DNA of 64,000 nucleotides from Prorocentrum cordatum (lineage: Eukaryota > Sar > Dinophyceae > Prorocentrales > Prorocentraceae), in NCBI GenBank assembly GCA_963575745.1, contig CAUYUJ010018545.1:86082-150081 (forward strand), in the 5' to 3' direction. Position numbers and translations under genes: made by a program. How positions within the stretch are numbered: the first letter of the stretch is position 1; the number at the start of each line of letters is the position of its first letter. This document shows positions 59,601-64,000 of this stretch, piece after piece. The notes beneath the pieces are model-generated. The model saw only the letters and a list, made by a program, of their open reading frames with translations. It was not told where the DNA came from and made no database searches.

Positions 59601-62600
59601 GGCCACGGCGCCCCTCCGCCAGGCCTCGTCGCCGACGGTCCCCGGCAGGCGCTCGTAGTGCAGGACGAAGGGCTCCCCCAGCGCGCGCGCCTCTGGGAGG
59701 CCAGGCCCACGCGGTGCACGCCTGGTCGGCTGTCAGGCATGCACACGCCTCGTAAACTCCACTCGACGGTCTTCGCAAAAGAGAGGAGAGAAACTGCTTC
59801 GCGTACCCATCGGTCGGAAGAAGCAGGCAGAACGATGAAGTAGATTGGACTTCCGCCCGCCCCCTGGAGAGGAGGGAAGAAGGAAATCAGTCGATCCTTG
59901 AAGCAGGGAGGCTCCCACAGCAGATTGGGAGATGGAAACCTGAAAACATCTGCTTTCAAGGACCGGTGGGCAATGGCACAGCCAGGGGCCATACCATACT
60001 CGAGGCGACGCAGGCGGCCCGTCCCTCGCCCCCGGCCCCCCCCCCTCGGGAGGTGAGGTGGAAAGCCGAGGGGGGGGGCCGGCTCGACGTGCTCCGCGAG
60101 GGCCCCCGAGGCCGTCCACGGCGACAGGCACCACCAGAAACCGACCGCGTCGACCTCGGAACCAAGACCGCCCGAAGCCGACAGGCCGCAGACAGCCTCA
60201 GATCGGGCGTTGAAAGAACTGGACTCAGTGGGACATGGTTTAGTGGTGTACTGGGGGGCGCCCCCCCCGCCACGTTCCACTAACCAAAATTGACGTCACC
60301 CGAAGCAACACCAGCTACGACGGCAGACCTGGTTGAATGGTTCTGGTAATCCCACCAGCCCTCTGGGCGTAGGTGGTCTAGAACAGATCCTCTTCCACCC
60401 CTCCCTCTTCCCCCTTGGGGAGGGGTTTACCCCTCCCCCTACCCCCTCCCCTGGACCTGGACGGGGGGGGCCGCGGGTAGTTAGAGCGTCCGGAAGCGAA
60501 AAGGCGAGAAAGCAAAAATCATTGATTTTCCTTAGGTTTTGGGACGATTTTGGCCTCTTCGGGGCTTCCGAGGGGGGGCGCTAATTCACCCCCCCCTCTT
60601 GTTTGATCGATCTCCTCCAAGATGGCCCCAAGAAGCGCCCAGGAAGCCCCAAGAGGTCCCAAGATGGCCCCAAAATGGCCCCAAGAGGCCCCCAAGAGGC
60701 CCCCCGGAGGCCCCCAAGAGACCCCCAAGAGGCCCCAAGAGCCCCCCCAGATGCACCCAAGATGCTCCAAGAGGCCTCGGCGAGAATGCCTAATCATTGA
60801 TTCTACACAGGTTTTAGCCACATGGAGGCCTCTTGGGGGGGGGCACGGATTAAGATGACTCCAAGAGCGTCTGGGAGAGCCCAAAATGACCTCCAAGATG
60901 GCTCAAGATATCCCAAGATGTCTCATAATGGCTTCCTCTGTGTGCTGCCCACTTCTCTGATCGAGGCAATTCCTCTGGGCATCGTTACTGGATGGGCTGG
61001 TGGGGATTCGCGAAGCGACAACAATTTTACAGGCTCCGGGGCCCTACCACTAACCGGGTCCTCTTACTGGGGTCCTGGCTAGATGTGATAAGAAGGGCGC
61101 AGCGACGCCGCGGCGGCGCAAACAACAGGCTGAACCGAACCGAAAAGGCCGCGCAGCCGACGACGGCACGCTGCGGTAGTCAGTTCAAGGTGTTCCTTGA
61201 GGGGAGCCTGGCCTCCGCCAGCAGGCGCCGCAGCTGCATCGCCGGCACCGTGTATCTCGGGAAGGCGTCGCCGCTCCCTGGAGTCCAGTGCGGCAGCTGC
61301 GGGCGGATGGCGGGCCCCAGCATGGAGTACACGGTCGGCTTGAACTCCTGGGCCACGTGCCCCGCGGCCCGAAGCAGCGCCGACACGCGCGGCCGGAGCA
61401 GGCTCGTGGCGTTGCCAGGGTACAGGGCGTTGATGTGCTCGCTGGTGGAGAAGGTGACCCTCACGATGCCCCCGCCGAACTCCCCGGGCGCCCACGGGGG
61501 CCCCGCCCCCCGCTCGAGCAGCAGCGACATCTGGCGGCGCGCCCGAGGTGATGGCCCGAGCGGGGCGGCCTGCTAACGAGGCACGAGGCTAAGGACTTCT
61601 CGGAAGGCAGCTGGGTGAGCCTTCGTGGGAGCCTCTGTGGACCTCCGCGGCCCTATCATAAACGTGATTTCGACTGGTGCTCGTCCAGATTTCGACCACC
61701 CCGCTCTTCACCATTTCGTCCAGATGTCGTCCAGACTTCGTCCAACTGTCGACCGAATCCGACGAAATCCTACCGGAATCCCCAAGGAATCTGGGGACCT
61801 TCTGAGGCTCCCATTAAGGGCTACCTACACAAAGGCAGGGGGCTTCTTGGGAGCGCCTGGATGCTTCGAAGAAGGCTTCTTGAAGCAGGAAAGGCCCCTC
61901 ATAGAGCCGATCCGAAACATAAGCATGCGCTATAAGGATGCAAGGGCCTTAGACGCCCATGTCGAAGCTTTTCGATCGGGGCGCGGACAACGAAAGTGGC
62001 CAAGGATGGACCGAGGAGGGTACCCCTTGGGAAGGATGCCCATCCTTCTTACGCGGGTTGCCTGCCTTCTTAGGAGCCCCCCCCAACCTTCTTAGCGTGC
62101 CGCCCCCTCGCGCCACTCCTTGTACACGCCGCCAAGACGTGGGCATCAGGAGGTGGTTGGAGCCCCCCTGTGTTCGGAGCTGGGAAAAGGGGCTGGCGCC
62201 GCTGACGTCCATGAGAGAGGAAGAAAGACCGGCATGAACATAAACCTTCGGAGGTCCGCGCAGATTTCGTGGATCCGCGCTGTACCCCCCTCCCTCGCGC
62301 CAGGGGCGGCACCTCCGCCCACGCAGACCTCCGAAAGCTCGTGATTCACGCCGGTGTTTGTTCTTCGACATGAGGCCCAGCGCCTGTCGGCGGCGCGCCC
62401 AGGGGGGAAAAGGGCCGCAGGGGGACCGGGCCTCCCCGAAAGGGGGCTCCGAGAGGCCGTCTCGGAAGGACGGAGGGCTTCTGCGAAGCCCCGCCGCCCC
62501 CTCGGCGAAGAGGCGCGGGCCCCTCTCGCCGCCCCCCCCCGTCGGCGCGCCGCGGGGCCTGGAACAGGAGCGCGTAGGCGGCCGCGAAGGCCAGCGCGGC

Positions 62601-63883
62601 GGCGCCGCCCGCGCGCAGCAGCGCGCGGCGGGGGCCCCCCTGCGCACCGTCGGGGGCCGGCGGCGGCCCGTCCGCGGCCGGGCCGAGCGACGCCGCGCGC
62701 AGCGCGAGCAGGCAGAGGGCCGTCTGGACGGGGATGCTCCGGAGGAGGGAGGCCGGCGTCAAGGCAAGCTCTCGGAGGTCCGCGCGGGCTTCTCGGATCG
62801 GCGCTGCGCCCCCCCGGCGCGCGGGGGGGAGCGGCATCCCGGCGCCGATCTGAGGAACCCGCGAGGGCCTCCGAAGGCGTACTCCGAGTTCCGTAAGCCC
62901 CCAAATCGACCCCCGTCGCGGGCAGCCACCGCGCGCCGAAGGCGCTCCGACCCCCGTCGCGGCGCGACGACGAGGCGAGTTTGACCCCCGTCGGGGGGGG
63001 ACCCCCCCACGCTTGTTATGAAACCCGGAGTTTGACTCATGCTGGCCTCTGTCCTCCGGCTGTTCCAGTCCACGTGCACGGCGGGGCTGGACGAGAGGCT
63101 GCACGAGGCCGCGACGAGCGCGCCCGCGCCCGCGCGGGACAGCAGCCCGAGGGCGGCCGAAGGGGGCGAGGCCGCCTCGCGCAGCGCGGCGGCCCACGCC
63201 CAGGGCAGGCAGAAGAAGGCCCTCGTCGTGCTCATCGTGCCGAAGGCGGGGATGGAGTTCGGGTAGGGCGTCACGGCGATGCCAAAGTGCAGCGCTGCCG
63301 CGAGCGCGACCCCGAGCCTGCGCGCGCGGCGGCTCGTGGCCACGAAGCAGGCGCCGATCAGCATCTCCCCGACGATCGTTGCGAGAGGAGCCGCGGCGCA
63401 CGCGGGCTGGACGAGCCAGTCGGGTGTGAGCTGCTCGGGGAGAAGGGACAGGAGCGAAGCCACGAAAACTGGGGCGCAGGAGACACTCGCGTCGAGAAAC
63501 GAGGAGTTCAGCTTCCAGAAACCAGCGCCGATGTAGAGAAGTCCGAGCTGCACGGCAGCGACGCGGCTGCACTGCAGTACTACTGCATCCTTCTTGCAGA
63601 GCATCATCGTGCCAACGAAGACAAGGTCGATTTGGATGGCCCACCAGCACGCGTCAAATATGTATGGCGCCTGAACAGAGTGCTGAGCTATCCGAAAGAT
63701 TACTGCTGGCAGTAGAGTCATTGGGCATGGCCACACAAAAGCGACCGCCCCGGCAGCTATCTCCAAATATAACCAAAAAGGACTTGGGAGGAGGTACGTG
63801 TTGCTCCAAATAATCCCAGCTTCGGTCACCAACCAGACGCGAGAGTATGCTGTGAAAAGAAAAGATGGGGAACAAGCGGTCAT
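56499..63883 (-). CDS. HTTM-domain, vitamin K-dependent gamma-carboxylase-like membrane protein, six exons
   Basis: Exons in gene order: 63,883-63,060, 62,736-62,559, 62,179-62,126, 61,530-61,213, 59,690-59,505 and 56,600-56,499, about 550 codons. HTTM proteins are multi-pass membrane proteins related to the membrane part of gamma-glutamyl carboxylase; the activity of the algal branch is unknown to me. Exon 1 has about seven hydrophobic segments and the family motif GFWKLNSSFLD (about residues 121-131). Exon 3 carries GGSNHLLMPT, exon 4 GGGIVRVTFSTS and the LYPGN segment, exon 5 the ERLPG--GDEAWR segment, and exon 6 LLWFPLPILDG before TGA. All junctions are in phase. Donors are non-canonical (intron 1), GC, GT, GC and GT. 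The start is the first ATG after an in-frame TGA at 63,952. It lies upstream of MoaA on the same strand. Confidence 0.82.
56940..57345 (+). repeat. GCAAGCTGAAG repeat-rich tract
   Basis: 'aagcaagctgaag' recurs in tandem at 57,215-57,285 and looser 'ggcaagct' copies occur through the tract. A similar looser tract lies at 59,015-59,345. Both are inside the HTTM gene or its 3' flank. Confidence 0.8.
57870..58310 (+). repeat. ~60-bp degenerate minisatellite (CCTGGTTGTTGCGA...CGCC)
   Basis: 'ccctggttgttgcgattgctggtcgcc' and variants recur about seven times. On the minus strand it gives Gln/Gly/Asn-rich frames without indels for part of its length. In the intron between HTTM exons 5 and 6. Confidence 0.75.
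58440..58960 (+). repeat. Degenerate CCAAGANGGCCCC minisatellite
   Basis: Scattered 'ccaagatggcc', 'ccaagacggcccc' and 'ccaagaggcccccc' words, related to those in the candidate elements at 53.8 and 60.3 kb. Confidence 0.65.
59505..59690 (-). CDS. HTTM exon 5
   Basis: 62 codons beginning ARALGEPFVLHYERLPGTVG and ending GAGWQPCAEDE. It continues exon 4 (LLAE). The acceptor is CCCAGAG at 59,691-59,697 and the donor is GT (GTCCTCTG from 59,504). The other two frames are lower quality, which supports this register. Confidence 0.78.
60346..61003 (+). mobile_element. Candidate non-autonomous element 2 with inverted ends
   Basis: The left end 'aatcccaccagccctctggg' (60,348) is matched inversely by 'ggatgggctggtgggg' at 60,986-61,002. 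Inside are a CT-rich block (60,385-60,450) and a 'ccaagatggcccc' minisatellite (60,618-60,920). It lies in the intron between HTTM exons 4 and 5 and matches element 1 at 53,797-55,365 in layout. Confidence 0.55.
61213..61530 (-). CDS. HTTM exon 4
   Basis: 106 codons from MSLLLERGAGPPWAPGEFGG to MQLRRLLAE. After exon 3 (MPTSWRR) this gives the usual order PT-LL--W-----FGGG-VRV. The acceptor is GCCGCCAG at 61,531-61,538 and the donor is GC (GCCAGGCT from 61,212). If not spliced, the frame would end at TGA 61,180, so this piece on its own looks like a small ORF. Confidence 0.8.
61795..62100. repeat. CCTTCTGAGAAGGC-family repeat, diverged
   Basis: 'cttcttgggagcgcc', 'gcttcgaagaaggcttcttgaagc', 'ccttcttacgcggg' and 'ccttcttaggagcc' words. 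In the intron between HTTM exons 3 and 4. Confidence 0.6.
62126..62179 (-). CDS. HTTM exon 3: GGSNHLLMPT
   Basis: 18 codons, LRTQGGSNHLLMPTSWRR. It joins exon 2 as LLFQ-LRTQGGSNH. The GGSNH-L-PT string is a landmark of algal HTTM proteins as I recall them. The acceptor is TTCCCAG at 62,180-62,186 and the donor is GT (GTACAAGG from 62,125). Confidence 0.8.
62221..62365. repeat. Intronic element with imperfect inverted arms
   Basis: The left arm (62,221-62,254, 'aagaaagaccggcatgaac' then 'ataaaccttcggagg') is matched inversely by 62,328-62,365. It contains the TCCGCGC/TTTATGTTCATGC word shared with 49,328 and 50,885. It makes up the core of HTTM intron 2. Confidence 0.65.
62440..62520. repeat. 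CCTTCTGAGAAGGC-family repeat, diverged
   Basis: 'gtctcggaaggacggagg', 'gcttctgcgaagccccgccg' and 'cctcggcgaagaggc'. It lies just downstream (gene sense) of HTTM exon 2. Confidence 0.55.
62559..62736 (-). CDS. HTTM exon 2
   Basis: Completes the Ser codon from exon 1 and reads IPVQTALCLLALRAASLG up to AAALAFAAAYALLFQ, adding two hydrophobic segments. The donor is GC (GCCCCGCG from 62,558). The acceptor is CCGGAG at 62,737-62,742. Confidence 0.75.
62737..63059 (-). mobile_element. HTTM intron 1, introner-like, with terminal inverted repeats
   Basis: The 323-bp intron has ends that pair inversely: 62,739-62,757 and 63,041-63,059 match at 16 of 19 positions and begin CCGGAGGA. The splice site is ambiguous: AACAG/CC...GGAG/C, or six bases later as GA...AG. 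Inside, 62,762-62,805 resembles the TCCGCGC family of intron 2. Confidence 0.65.
63060..63883 (-). CDS. HTTM exon 1 with start codon
   Basis: 274 codons plus two bases from ATG 63,883. Hydrophobic segments include WLYLEIAAGAVAFVWPCPM, WWAIQIDLVFVGTMML, VAAVQLGLLYIGAGFW, VFVASLLSLL, PLATIVGEMLIGACFVA, LGVALAAALHFGIAV and FFCLPWAWAAAL. The HTTM motif GFWKLNSSFLDASVSC is clear, followed by EMLIGAC and the PNSIPAFGTMSTTRAF segment. An upstream in-frame TGA at 63,952-63,950 leaves this as the first ATG, but an upstream exon outside the window is possible. Confidence 0.82.
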
Positions 63884-64000
63884 GGTGTGCAGACCAAGAC
63901 TGTATGCGGATTCTCTTCTACAGCTAAGCAGCAACCCGAACCTAAAGCCTCAGCCAAAACGGCGACGAGCATAACTGTGAGCGCGCGAGTATGTGTATGA

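Noticed and set aside
61180-61530. 116-codon stand-alone minus-strand gene
   Set aside because: It reads better as HTTM exon 4: a GC donor at 61,212 and matching phases on both sides place it between GGSNHLLMPT and ERLPG segments.
63932-63934. TTG as start of the HTTM ORF
   Set aside because: The same reasoning applies; the first ATG is at 63,883 and precedes the membrane segments.

Overview
The window reads as nuclear DNA of a dinoflagellate. The evidence is a relict dinoflagellate spliced leader (DinoSL) in front of an intronless gene, GC-AG as well as GT-AG introns, several decayed LINE-type retroelements of the kind found in dinoflagellates, high GC, and very large trinucleotide microsatellites. 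All three host genes I can defend are on the minus strand. Most open frames in the window are microsatellites or minisatellites read in six frames, and I left them out.

Gene 1 (minus, 63,883 to 56,499) encodes a multi-pass HTTM / vitamin K-dependent gamma-carboxylase-like membrane protein. I resolve six exons with consistent phases, plus one doubtful extra exon near 55.6 kb. Gene 2 (minus, 51,472 to 3,941, open at both ends) is a molybdenum-cofactor GTP 3',8-cyclase (MoaA / MOCS1A) gene cut into seven visible exons of 40 to 107 bp. Its phases match at every junction and most donors are GC. The 5' radical-SAM exons and the last exon were not found. Its largest intron is about 32.7 kb.

Gene 3 lies inside that giant intron (minus, 32,518 to 31,256). 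It is a complete 420-codon intronless frame for a type II membrane, glycosyltransferase-like protein. A 21/22 match to the spliced leader sits upstream, and the whole insert is bounded by a 16-bp target-site duplication (30,858-30,873 and 32,672-32,687). It is a retrogene made from a trans-spliced mRNA.

The rest is repeat-derived. Plus-strand LINE remnants lie at about 12.0-13.6, 20.4-24.1, 24.7-28.1 (with a gag/ORF1-like stretch to 29.75) and 34.2-37.8 kb, each with frameshifts or lost catalytic residues. Composite (CTC)n-(CAT)n blocks lie at 15.2, 17.6, 24.2, 32.9 and 40 kb, with an inverted copy at 49.9-50.5 kb. There are many tandem repeats (11, 75, 80, 90, 113, 124, 132, 413 and about 600 bp units). 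Dispersed families sit in the introns, including elements with inverted ends that look like introners or MITEs.
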